Shown: positions 16,601-22,808 of the stretch, piece by piece
Layout: each line of letters opens with the position of its first letter
How positions within the stretch are numbered: position 1 is the stretch's first letter
Source of the DNA: Firmicutes bacterium CAG:646
Lineage (GTDB): Bacteria; Bacillota; Clostridia; Lachnospirales; Lachnospiraceae
DNA: 23,755 nucleotides
Assembly: GCA_000432335.1 (NCBI GenBank)
Contig: HF995340.1
Span: forward strand, 1-23,755
Reading direction: 5' to 3'
The notes under the pieces: generated by a model
Told to the model about the DNA's origin: nothing
Database searches by the model: none
The model's input: the letters and a program-made list of their open reading frames with translations, nothing else
Position numbers and translations under genes: made by a program

Positions 16601-16614
16601 ACAAATATATTTGT
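16601..16614. promoter_or_regulatory. 14-bp perfect palindrome at the predicted transcription start (candidate operator)
   Basis: ACAAATATATTTGT is its own reverse complement and begins 7 nt after the -10 box. The location suits a repressor site that would block RNA polymerase. A perfect AT-rich palindrome can also arise by chance, so this remains a candidate. Confidence 0.45.
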
Positions 16615-16684
16615 CAAATTTTTCAAACAGCCTCATTGCATAGGAATGCCAAACAGATTATCCTTAAAGTAGGAGGTGGCAGAA

Positions 16685-17164
16685 ATGGCAAACGAAGATA
16701 AGAAAGATTTTAATGCTATGTTGCATGACAATAAGGATATGCCAAAATTTCAAATCATCACAGACCAGAAAAGTATTGAAAAATATGGTGGCAGTAAAAT
16801 GTATTTTGCACCGCCAATCGACTATGACAAGGTAATGAAAAAAGTTCCGTATGGTAAAGTAATTACTATCGGGGAAATACGAAAATACTTTGCAAAATTG
16901 AGTGGTGCTGATTTTACAGAACCAATTACAGCGGGAATTTTTGTTTCCATTGTTGCATGGGCGAGTTATCAGCGTTCCAAAGATGAAACGCCTTATTGGA
17001 GAACATTGAAAGCAAATGGGGAACTAAATGCTAAATATCCCAATGGTATTGAAGCACAAAAAGAGAAATTAGAAGCAGAGGGACACACTATTATTCAAAG
17101 AGGTCGTAAAAATATACGATACTATGTAAAGGACTATGAAAATTCTCTCTTTGATTTGAAATAG
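16685..17164 (+). CDS. Alkyltransferase-like (MGMT-fold) protein lacking the catalytic Cys
   Basis: A 159-residue protein. I chose the ATG at 16685, which lies 8 nt after AGGAGG; a GTG at 16676 overlaps that site. Residues about 50-72 (KKVPYGKVITIGEIRKYF) match the start of the MGMT/Ogt DNA-binding domain and its recognition helix. Residues 100-133 match the active-site loop region, with PYWRTL (103-108) where alkyltransferases have PCHRV. The acceptor cysteine is replaced by Tyr104, followed by Trp105, which resembles the PWQR of ATL proteins. LEAEGHTI near the end is also typical. It probably binds or flips damaged bases and signals repair, or acts as a regulator, rather than removing alkyl groups. 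The gene is AT-rich compared with its neighbours, monocistronic, and looks recently acquired. Confidence 0.8.
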   Translation: MANEDKKDFNAMLHDNKDMPKFQIITDQKSIEKYGGSKMYFAPPIDYDKVMKKVPYGKVITIGEIRKYFAKLSGADFTEPITAGIFVSIVAWASYQRSKDETPYWRTLKANGELNAKYPNGIEAQKEKLEAEGHTIIQRGRKNIRYYVKDYENSLFDLK

Positions 17165-17215
17165 ATAAATATTATATTTGTCGCTGACACACATATCTAA
17201 AATTGAATACTTAAA

Positions 17216-17224
17216 TTTACATAG
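17216..17224 (+). repeat. 9-bp direct repeat TTTACATAG, right copy
   Basis: Right partner of the 16509-16517 repeat. It runs into the first two bases of the terminator stem at 17223. Collapsing the two copies to one would join the terminator-like T-run after the 16131 gene directly to the terminator stem before the 17285 gene, which is what an uninterrupted ancestor would look like. Confidence 0.5.
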
Positions 17225-17269
17225 CCGAGAGGTTTATCAAACGATAATCCCCTCGGCTTATTTTATTTT
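17223..17269 (+). terminator. Rho-independent terminator before the 17285 gene
   Basis: AGCCGAG (17223-17229) pairs perfectly with CTCGGCT (17252-17258), and two more G-C pairs lie beyond a single A-C mismatch. The loop is AT-rich, and TATTTTATTTT follows. It ends transcription of the alkyltransferase-like gene. Because no promoter is obvious between it and the GTG at 17285, it might also act as an attenuator for the downstream transfer operon. Confidence 0.75.
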
Positions 17270-17284
17270 CAAGGAGGTGCAAAA

Positions 17285-17632
17285 GTGAATTATCAGGAGT
17301 ACAAGCAATCCCTGAACCAAAGGCTGACCGACAAGGTACAGCGTGAGCTTTCGGCTTTTCGGGAAGAAATGTTAGGAAAACCGCCGCAGGAAATCTACGA
17401 TGCAGCATATCAGATCGCATTGAAGAATGATATTGCCGAGTGTTTTTCGGAAACAGATTATTCCCCACAGGCGGCGAAAGCTCTCTTAAAATCGCCCAAT
17501 CTGTTACAGGAGGTTTATGATGAGTGGTTAGAAACCGATTATACCCATATGGAAGATTTACGCCAGACCATCACAGAATTTAAAGACTATATGGTTAAGA
17601 CAGAAAAAATATTGTCTTGGGGAGAGAGGTAA
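17285..17632 (+). CDS. DUF3848-like ICE protein
   Basis: A 115-residue protein. The start is GTG 17285 behind a strong AAGGAGGTG (7-nt spacer). No ATG is available near the ribosome-binding site. It is acidic and helical: NYQEYKQSLNQRLTDKVQ, FREEMLGKPPQEIYDAAYQI, then SPQAAKALLKSPNLLQEVYDE and LETDYTHMEDLRQTITEF. The layout (EEM..KPPQEIYDAAYxI, then D.AECF, then a WLETD..M.DLR segment) fits what I remember of DUF3848 proteins on Clostridia ICEs. The function is unknown. It is followed 7 nt later by the Toprim gene, consistent with an operon. It ends SWGER. Confidence 0.75.
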   Translation: MNYQEYKQSLNQRLTDKVQRELSAFREEMLGKPPQEIYDAAYQIALKNDIAECFSETDYSPQAAKALLKSPNLLQEVYDEWLETDYTHMEDLRQTITEFKDYMVKTEKILSWGER

Positions 17633-17639
17633 TAAAGAA

Positions 17640-18629
17640 ATGAGAAGTAACAAGCCTTATGTTCCTCTTGATCCTGCACTCATCGAGCAGGCAAGACAGA
17701 TTGACCTTTTAACTTATCTTAGGGACTGCGAGCCGAGCAATCTTGTAAAAGTGAAAGGCACAACAAATGTGTATTGTACCGCCGAACACGATAGCCTAAA
17801 GATTTCCAATGGCAAGTGGTATTGGTGGTCGAGGGGCTTTGGCGGCGTATCTGCCCTTGATTATCTGATGAAAGTCAGAGGTTTTGGCTTTGTGGAGAGC
17901 ATTGAAATTTTGACAGGCAGGGAGTTTTCGTATGTGCCGCCGCCCTCTGTTTCAAAGGAACAAAAAGAAAAAGTGCTGCTTTTACCTGACAGATATTCCA
18001 ACAATGAGCAGGTCATTCACTATCTGTTTGGGCGTGGAATTGACTTGCAGATCATTCAGGAGTGCATTGATGAGGGTATCCTGTTTGAAAGTGCAGGACG
18101 ATACCACAATGCTGTTTTTGTCGGTAAGGATGAAAAAGGCGTACCCAGATACGCCGCCTACCGAGGTCTTGGCGGGAACTTCCGTCTGGATGCTTCGGGA
18201 AGTGACAAGCGGTATTCGTTCCGACTTCTGGCAGATAAGCCTGCAATTTCGGTGCATTTGTTTGAAGCCGCCATTGATTTACTGTCCTATGCCACTTATC
18301 TGAAATGTGAGGGAAAGGACTACAAAGGAGAAAATCTACTCTCTTTGTCGGGGGTATATCAGCCAAAAAAAGAGCTGAAAGACAGCACCATCCCCATTGC
18401 CCTATCCACATTTTTGAAAGCAAACCCGCAAATTAAAACGCTCTATCTGCATTTAGACAATGACAATACAGGCAGACGGTGTACCGCCGCCTTAAAAGTA
18501 TTGCTGCAAAAAGACTATGAGATCGTTGACGCACCGCCGCCTGTCGGTAAGGATGTCAACGATTTTTTGTTGTCCTATCTGGGTATCGGACAGCAGAAAA
18601 ACCATCGTGAAAGGGGGGATGCCCGTTGA
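17640..18629 (+). CDS. Toprim-domain DNA primase-like protein (DUF3991/Toprim_2)
   Basis: A 329-residue protein. ATG 17640 follows GAGAGAGG. The N-terminal about 95 residues resemble a degenerate primase zinc-binding region: YCTAEHDSLKISNGKWYWWS, then FGGVSALDYLMKVRGF, with only one Cys left near the expected knuckle. The middle (GRYHNAVFVGKDEKGVPRYAAYRG) is typical of DUF3991. The Toprim catalytic acidic residues are present: Glu209 in HLFEAAIDLLSY, and Asp273/Asp275 in LHLDNDNTGRR. The closing PPVGKDVNDFLL is also usual. In conjugation such proteins may prime second-strand synthesis in the recipient. Lack of a complete zinc finger suggests an altered or accessory primase. It lies upstream of oriT and the mobilisation genes. 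Confidence 0.88.
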   Translation: MRSNKPYVPLDPALIEQARQIDLLTYLRDCEPSNLVKVKGTTNVYCTAEHDSLKISNGKWYWWSRGFGGVSALDYLMKVRGFGFVESIEILTGREFSYVPPPSVSKEQKEKVLLLPDRYSNNEQVIHYLFGRGIDLQIIQECIDEGILFESAGRYHNAVFVGKDEKGVPRYAAYRGLGGNFRLDASGSDKRYSFRLLADKPAISVHLFEAAIDLLSYATYLKCEGKDYKGENLLSLSGVYQPKKELKDSTIPIALSTFLKANPQIKTLYLHLDNDNTGRRCTAALKVLLQKDYEIVDAPPPVGKDVNDFLLSYLGIGQQKNHRERGDAR

Positions 18630-18702
18630 TTGTCGGATGATGATTTCCAGAAAGATACTAAAAACAACATCAAATTTAAGAACGAAAGCGAGGACTTATC
18701 CA

Positions 18703-19005
18703 ATGAAAAAATATGCAGTTACTCTTACAGGACACTATGAAAAGACCATTTCTGTTTATGCAGATACTCCCGAACAGGCGGCGGAGAAAGTCAAAATCAT
18801 TCTCTTTGACACCGACCTTATTTCTTTTTCCGAGGAAGATTTTGTCTGCGGAGAAGCCAAGATTGAGGACGCAAATAAGGAAGATGGAAAGGAAAAAGAT
18901 ATGCCCGATGAAGCTGAGGACGAGTGTATGAACCACGAGGATTGTTCGGGATGTCCGTATCTTTGCCCTGTGTGTGGAGAATGTCTGTGTGAGTACGAGG
19001 ACTAA
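18703..19005 (+). CDS. PcfM/DpnD-like small protein with a Cys-rich C-terminus
   Basis: A 100-residue protein. ATG 18703 follows GCGAGGA with 8-nt spacing. Residues 1-50 (KKYAVTLTGHYEKTISVYAD, then TPEQAAEKVKIILF and a DFVCGEA strand) have the beta-alpha-beta look of the DpnD/PcfM family. An acidic hinge follows. The last 26 residues hold seven cysteines (75, 81, 84, 88, 91, 94, 96) in a pattern suited to binding zinc. The N-terminal fold assignment is moderate and the zinc proposal is inference. It is the last gene before the oriT-like region, where a DNA-processing or regulatory accessory would fit. Confidence 0.75.
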   Translation: MKKYAVTLTGHYEKTISVYADTPEQAAEKVKIILFDTDLISFSEEDFVCGEAKIEDANKEDGKEKDMPDEAEDECMNHEDCSGCPYLCPVCGECLCEYED

Positions 19006-19025
19006 GACAGGTCTTACCAAGCACT

Positions 19026-19085
19026 GAATTTGATTATCCATCTTACGACGGATACCAAATTCGCTTGTTAGGGGCTGCCCCCTAA
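19026..19085 (+). other. Predicted origin of transfer (oriT) with two inverted repeats
   Basis: The gap between 19006 and the DUF3789 start holds two structured elements. First is a 12-bp imperfect stem: GAATTTG (19026-19032) with CAAATTC (19056-19062), continuing as TATCC (19035-19039) with GGATA (19050-19054) and a 10-nt loop, ATCTTACGAC. Second is a 7-bp perfect stem: TTAGGGG (19068-19074) with CCCCTAA (19079-19085) and a CTGC loop. A bulged stem immediately upstream of mobC and a MOBP relaxase gene is the classic oriT position. The second hairpin lacks a T-run, which argues against a terminator. The nick site cannot be fixed by eye; the GCTTG stretch between the two stems is one candidate region. 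Confidence 0.6.
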
Positions 19086-19118
19086 TACCCCCAATATCAA
19101 AGAAAGGAGTTTTTAAGA

Positions 19119-19238
19119 ATGAGTGAGTGTATCTCTTTTATCATCGGCACAATGGTCGGCAGTCTGACAGGTGTTGTGCTGATGTGCTGTTTGCAGATAG
19201 GAAGGCTTTCCGACAGAAAGGGTGTGACCGATGCGTAA
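19119..19238 (+). CDS. DUF3789 small membrane protein
   Basis: A 39-residue protein with AAAGGAGT 9 nt before ATG 19119. It starts MSECISFIIGTMVGS, continues as a hydrophobic helix TGVVLMCCLQI, and ends with a polar tail. This is the form of DUF3789 proteins, which sit just before mobC on many Clostridia ICEs. One membrane span (about residues 5-26) is evident. It overlaps the mobC start by 8 nt, so it is part of the mobilisation operon. The role is unknown; it might tether the relaxosome near the membrane. Confidence 0.75.
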   Translation: MSECISFIIGTMVGSLTGVVLMCCLQIGRLSDRKGVTDA

Positions 19239-19563
19239 ACGAAATGTACAGATACTCTTTCGGCTGACGGAGGAGGAAGCCGATGAACTTAATGAGCTTG
19301 TGAGAAAGTCGGGGCGTTCCAAAGAAGCGTTTTTAAGGGCGATGGTGAAAGGCTACCGTTTGTGTGAAAAGCCTGCCCCAGAGTTTTACCAGATGATGCG
19401 TGAGCTGTCTGCCATTGGCAACCGTATCAATCAGCTTGCGGCAAAAGCCAATGCCCTGAACTTTGTGGACGCACCGATGCTTACGGAAGAAGCAGTTAAG
19501 TGGCGGCAGTTCCAGATGGATATTCGCAAGAAGTATCTGCTTCCGAAAAAGGGATCGGGGTAA
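19231..19563 (+). CDS. mobC: MobC-family mobilisation protein
   Basis: A 110-residue protein beginning MRKRNVQILFRLTEEEADEL. This is a ribbon-helix-helix start (beta strand RNVQILFRLT, then helix EEADELNELVRKS, then GRSKEAFLRAMVKG), followed by the MobC signature helix FYQMMRELSAIGNRINQLAAKAN. It would bind oriT and assist the relaxase in nicking. ATG 19231 lies inside the end of the DUF3789 gene, and the stop TAA overlaps the relaxase ATG by one base (TAATG), so the three genes are translationally coupled. It immediately follows the predicted oriT, as expected for this family. Confidence 0.9.
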   Translation: MRKRNVQILFRLTEEEADELNELVRKSGRSKEAFLRAMVKGYRLCEKPAPEFYQMMRELSAIGNRINQLAAKANALNFVDAPMLTEEAVKWRQFQMDIRKKYLLPKKGSG

Positions 19564-20975
19564 TGGCTGTCTGTGAGATATGGGATGTAAAAGGCAGGCT
19601 TGACCACCCTATCGACTACGCCAAAAACCCAGAAAAGACCGTCAATCCCAAATACACGGAAGCAGACTTGCAGGCATTAGGTGATGTGATGAAATACGCT
19701 ACCAACGGAGAAAAAACGGAGAAGCAGTTTTTTGTCACAGGTGTCAACTGTGACCCCGCCACCGCAAGGGATGAAATGATGATAACGAAAGGGCAATGGC
19801 AGGATGAGAGTGAGATTGTCTGCTATCACGGCTACCAGAGCTTCAAGCAGGGCGAGGTCACGCCAGAGCAGGCTCACGAGGTCGGGGTGAAACTTGCCGA
19901 GCGTATGTGGGGCGACCGATTTCAAGTGATTGTCGCTACCCATCTAAATACCGACTGCCTGCATAACCATTTTGTGTTAAATTCCGTATCCTTTGCGGAC
20001 GGGAAGCATTACCACGACAATAAGAAAAACCTGCGTCTGCTCCGCAAGCGGTCGGATGAGCTGTGTCGTGAGTATGCCCTGTCCGTGATTGAACAGCCAA
20101 GCGGCAGGAAGAAGCCTTACGCTCTTTATCAGGCGGAGAAGCAGGGACTTCCTACCAGAGATACGGTGGCAAGGCAGGCAGTGGACGAAGCCATCAGCAA
20201 GTCGTTTACGCTGAAAGACTTTGACCGTGAGCTGTTAAAGATGGGCTACCGCATTAACTTTGACCCAAACCGTAAGTATTGGACAATCATCGGGAAAGGA
20301 TGGCAAAGACCCAAACGGCTTTACAAGCTGGGTGAAGATTATACTAATGACCGCATTGTGGAGCGTATTAAGGAAAATTCTTATGCCGTCAGATTTTCAC
20401 AGTTTGTCAAGTCCACAAAAGAAGTTAAGGTTTTCCGTGTCCGAGGGACAATGAAAAATGCCCGAAAGATAGGCGGACTGCGGGGGCTGTATCTTCATTA
20501 CTGCTATAAGCTCGGCATCCTGCCAAAAGGCAGAAAACAAGATTATGCGAAACTCCATTATCTTTTGAAGGACGACCTTATGAAGATGGAAATGATCGCA
20601 AAGGAAACAAGGCTGCTTTGCCGCTGTCATATTGACACCGCAGAGCAGCTTTTGTCATATCAGGCTTCTCTGACAACAGAGATGGCAGAGCTGACCGCAA
20701 AGCGTAAGGGGCTTTATTCCCTCTCCCGCAAAGCAAGCGGCGAAGAAAAAGAGGCGGTCAAGGCTCAGATTTCCGAGATTACAGGGCGGCTTAACACGAT
20801 ACGAAAGGAGGTCAGACTGTGTGAGGGCATCGAAGTCCGAAGCGGTGTCCTAAAAGAAAAGTTGCAGACCATTCGGACAGAAGAACAGGAAACCAAACGA
20901 AAGGAGCTGATGAAGAATGAACACAGGCGGCGAAGCGGCAGAACAGATCGTCCGAATGAGCTTGGAGGGCTTTGA
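19563..20975 (+). CDS. MOBP-type relaxase (MobA/VirD2 family)
   Basis: A 470-residue protein. The ATG at 19563 is chosen because it forms TAATG with the mobC stop and gives the usual start MAVCEIWDVKGRL. An upstream extension would lie inside mobC. Tyr19 in HPIDYAKNPEKT is the likely DNA-linking tyrosine. The metal-binding His cluster is ATHLNTDCLHNHFVLNS, with His127, His134 and His136. KHYHDNKKNLRLLRKRSDEL is also typical. The C-terminal third is coiled-coil-like and basic. It nicks oriT and pilots the single strand into the recipient through VirD4. The last 59 nt overlap the PcfB gene. The exact MOBP subgroup cannot be settled without alignment. Confidence 0.92.
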   Translation: MAVCEIWDVKGRLDHPIDYAKNPEKTVNPKYTEADLQALGDVMKYATNGEKTEKQFFVTGVNCDPATARDEMMITKGQWQDESEIVCYHGYQSFKQGEVTPEQAHEVGVKLAERMWGDRFQVIVATHLNTDCLHNHFVLNSVSFADGKHYHDNKKNLRLLRKRSDELCREYALSVIEQPSGRKKPYALYQAEKQGLPTRDTVARQAVDEAISKSFTLKDFDRELLKMGYRINFDPNRKYWTIIGKGWQRPKRLYKLGEDYTNDRIVERIKENSYAVRFSQFVKSTKEVKVFRVRGTMKNARKIGGLRGLYLHYCYKLGILPKGRKQDYAKLHYLLKDDLMKMEMIAKETRLLCRCHIDTAEQLLSYQASLTTEMAELTAKRKGLYSLSRKASGEEKEAVKAQISEITGRLNTIRKEVRLCEGIEVRSGVLKEKLQTIRTEEQETKRKELMKNEHRRRSGRTDRPNELGGL

Positions 20976-21735
20976 GGTCGCTGCCAAAATCACAGGGGCA
21001 GGTGCGAAGAATATCGCCATTCTGCTCTATACCATTCTCAAGGAAGAAAAGAAAACGAAAGGAAAGTCAAGGCTTACCAATATGCTCCGTTCTGGCAAGG
21101 AACTGAAAGTCTTTACGGTCAGGCGTGGCGACCTGAAAAAATTTACGCAGGAAGCCAAACGGTACGGAGTTCTTTACTGTGTATTGGCTGACCGAAAAAA
21201 TAAAGACCCGAATGCGGTTGTGGATGTGATCGCCAGAGCAGAGGACGCATCGAAGATCAGCCGAATTGTGGAACGCTTCAGCTTGGCGTCTGTGGATACC
21301 GATACCATCGTACAGGAAGCGGAAAAGACAAAAGACGGTAAGTCGGCAAAGACAGGGCAGCCAGAGCCAGACATCGGGGTACAGGAAAAAGCACAGAAGG
21401 ATCAATTATTAGACGCCCCGATGGGGAAGCCTGTCCAGAAAGAGGACAATGCCCCAAACCCCTCGGTGGCAAAGACAGAAAAGTCCCCTCTGTCCGAGCC
21501 TACCTTAGAGAAGCGAAGCAAGTCCGCAGAGGGGGCTACTTTGAATAAGGAGAAACCATCCGTCAAGGAAGAACTGCGGAAAATCAAAGAGAGCCGCAAG
21601 GAACAGGAAACAGAAACTTCCCCGACTCTCAATCAGGAAAAATCTTCCAATCAGGCAAAGCAGCCTGTGAAAAAGACAGAGCATAAGCAGCCTGCCAGAC
21701 GGAAGAAACCGAAAAAATCGAAAGGAGCAAGATAA
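20917..21735 (+). CDS. pcfB: PcfB/DUF3801 conjugation accessory protein
   Basis: A 272-residue protein. ATG 20917 follows AAGGAG with 10-nt spacing, inside the relaxase gene. The N-terminal about 125 residues are the PcfB/DUF3801 domain: GFEVAAKITGAGAKNIAILL, then LKVFTVRRGDLKKFTQEAKRYGVLYC and DVIARAEDASKISRIVERF. The rest is a long charged, probably disordered K/E/P/Q-rich tail ending in basic RRKKPKKSKGAR. In pCF10, PcfB and PcfC (the coupling protein) work together in substrate recruitment, and that role is likely here. Stop and next start overlap by one base (TAATG). Confidence 0.87.
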   Translation: MNTGGEAAEQIVRMSLEGFEVAAKITGAGAKNIAILLYTILKEEKKTKGKSRLTNMLRSGKELKVFTVRRGDLKKFTQEAKRYGVLYCVLADRKNKDPNAVVDVIARAEDASKISRIVERFSLASVDTDTIVQEAEKTKDGKSAKTGQPEPDIGVQEKAQKDQLLDAPMGKPVQKEDNAPNPSVAKTEKSPLSEPTLEKRSKSAEGATLNKEKPSVKEELRKIKESRKEQETETSPTLNQEKSSNQAKQPVKKTEHKQPARRKKPKKSKGAR

Positions 21736-22595
21736 TGAGTATTTACGATGTATTTGGCGGCAGTAAGCCGTTTAATAAGGAGGAATGGGCAGCACAGAAA
21801 CAGGCACAGCGTAAGGAAGCCTATGAAAGGATTGACAACACCTGTGCCGAGATGCTTGCGGACGGCGATGCCTTTCGGCAGTATCTTGAGGTACAGGGGC
21901 GTTTTGACCGTTACTCTGTCAACAATGCGATTTTAGTATCTGCCCAGATGCCTGAAGCGACTTCTTTGAAGGATAAAAATGCTTGGAAGCAGAGCCGTGT
22001 CTATGTAAATAAGGACGCCCAGAAGGTTCTCATTCTTGAGCCGGGGAAAGAGTACACCCGTGAGGACGGGACAAAGGCAGTCGGTTACAATGCAAAAGAA
22101 GTTTATGATATTTCCGATACTTCCGCAGCAAACCGACAGCCACCGCAGGAAAAGAAAGGAATGCGTGAGCTTGTATCGGCAATGATTGATGCAAGCCCTG
22201 TTGGTTTTCAGCCGGTGGACGATCTGGAACTGCCTGCCTTTTATGACAGCGGACAGCAGACCATTTTTATCAAGACAGGGCTTAATGAGGAACAGCTCTT
22301 TGTGAGTATGGCAAAGGAAGTGTCGGCGGCAGTCTTTGATTTTAAGTATAACGAGAGCCGAGATGTGTCTGATTTTAAATCGTTCTGCGTTGCCTATATG
22401 GTCAGCTCCCGTTACGGTGTGGATACAAGGGCGTTCCGTTTTGATAAGCTCCCCAAAGAGTATGAGGGAATGGACGCACAGGCACTCAAAAGCGAACTTG
22501 GTTCTATGCGTGATGTTCTGGGAGAAATTCAAAGCGAGATGTATAAGAGCCTTGAAAAGAATAAACCTGCAAAAAGCAAAGAGCAGGAACGCTAA
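21735..22595 (+). CDS. ArdC-N-like protein with a degenerate metallopeptidase-like domain
   Basis: A 286-residue protein, ATG 21735 in a TAATG overlap with pcfB. Residues about 45-105 match the ArdC N-terminal ssDNA-binding region: FRQYLEVQGRFDRYSVNNAI, then LVSAQMPEATSLKDKNAW and KVLILEPGKEY. Residues about 140-235 have the layout of the zincin-like domain that follows in ArdC relatives (FYDSGQQTIFIK, then a helix, then FCVAYMVSSRYGVDT). The metal motif HExxH is replaced by KEVSA at 194-198, keeping Glu but losing both His. A peptidase function is therefore unlikely, and a DNA-binding or entry-protection role is more plausible. It ends KEQER. It sits between pcfB and the coupling-protein gene. 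Confidence 0.8.
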   Translation: MSIYDVFGGSKPFNKEEWAAQKQAQRKEAYERIDNTCAEMLADGDAFRQYLEVQGRFDRYSVNNAILVSAQMPEATSLKDKNAWKQSRVYVNKDAQKVLILEPGKEYTREDGTKAVGYNAKEVYDISDTSAANRQPPQEKKGMRELVSAMIDASPVGFQPVDDLELPAFYDSGQQTIFIKTGLNEEQLFVSMAKEVSAAVFDFKYNESRDVSDFKSFCVAYMVSSRYGVDTRAFRFDKLPKEYEGMDAQALKSELGSMRDVLGEIQSEMYKSLEKNKPAKSKEQER

Positions 22596-22610
22596 GGCGA
22601 GGTGCTGCTT

Positions 22611-22808
22611 ATGAAAGAAGAACGCTACCATCTGGCATTGGACGCTTATGATAAAAATATTGTCATTCGTGCCTTAAACACCTTACAGACACAGCAGTTA
22701 CAGGAGGAACGCCCCACCGACCCTGTGGATGAACTGATTATCAAGGTGTCCGAAGCTCCGAGCAGAAAGGTCAGGGTGCTGCCCTGCAAGTGCCGTGAGG
22801 AACGATAA
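22611..22808 (+). CDS. Conserved 65-residue protein upstream of the coupling protein
   Basis: ATG 22611 follows GCGAGG with 8-nt spacing; a GTG at 22602 is less likely. The sequence starts MKEERYHLALDAYDKNIVIR, is helical through the middle (ALNTLQTQQLQEERPTDPVD) and ends with a short Cys pair, CKCREER. No known domain is recognised. It overlaps the coupling-protein start by 14 nt, so it may serve to couple its translation. It is similar in placement to small proteins found in this position on other ICEs. Confidence 0.7.
   Translation: MKEERYHLALDAYDKNIVIRALNTLQTQQLQEERPTDPVDELIIKVSEAPSRKVRVLPCKCREER

Noticed and set aside
18630..18740. Short frame from TTG 18630 giving a hydrophilic peptide starting SDDDFQKD
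   Set aside because: A GGGGGG purine run lies 11 nt upstream, but the frame is only 36 codons, overlaps the 18703 gene and shows no known family; the evidence is too weak to call a gene.
21933..22631. Open frame of 232 codons on the minus strand
   Set aside because: Opposite the ArdC-like gene, Cys/His/Phe-rich composition typical of antisense reading, and no start signals.
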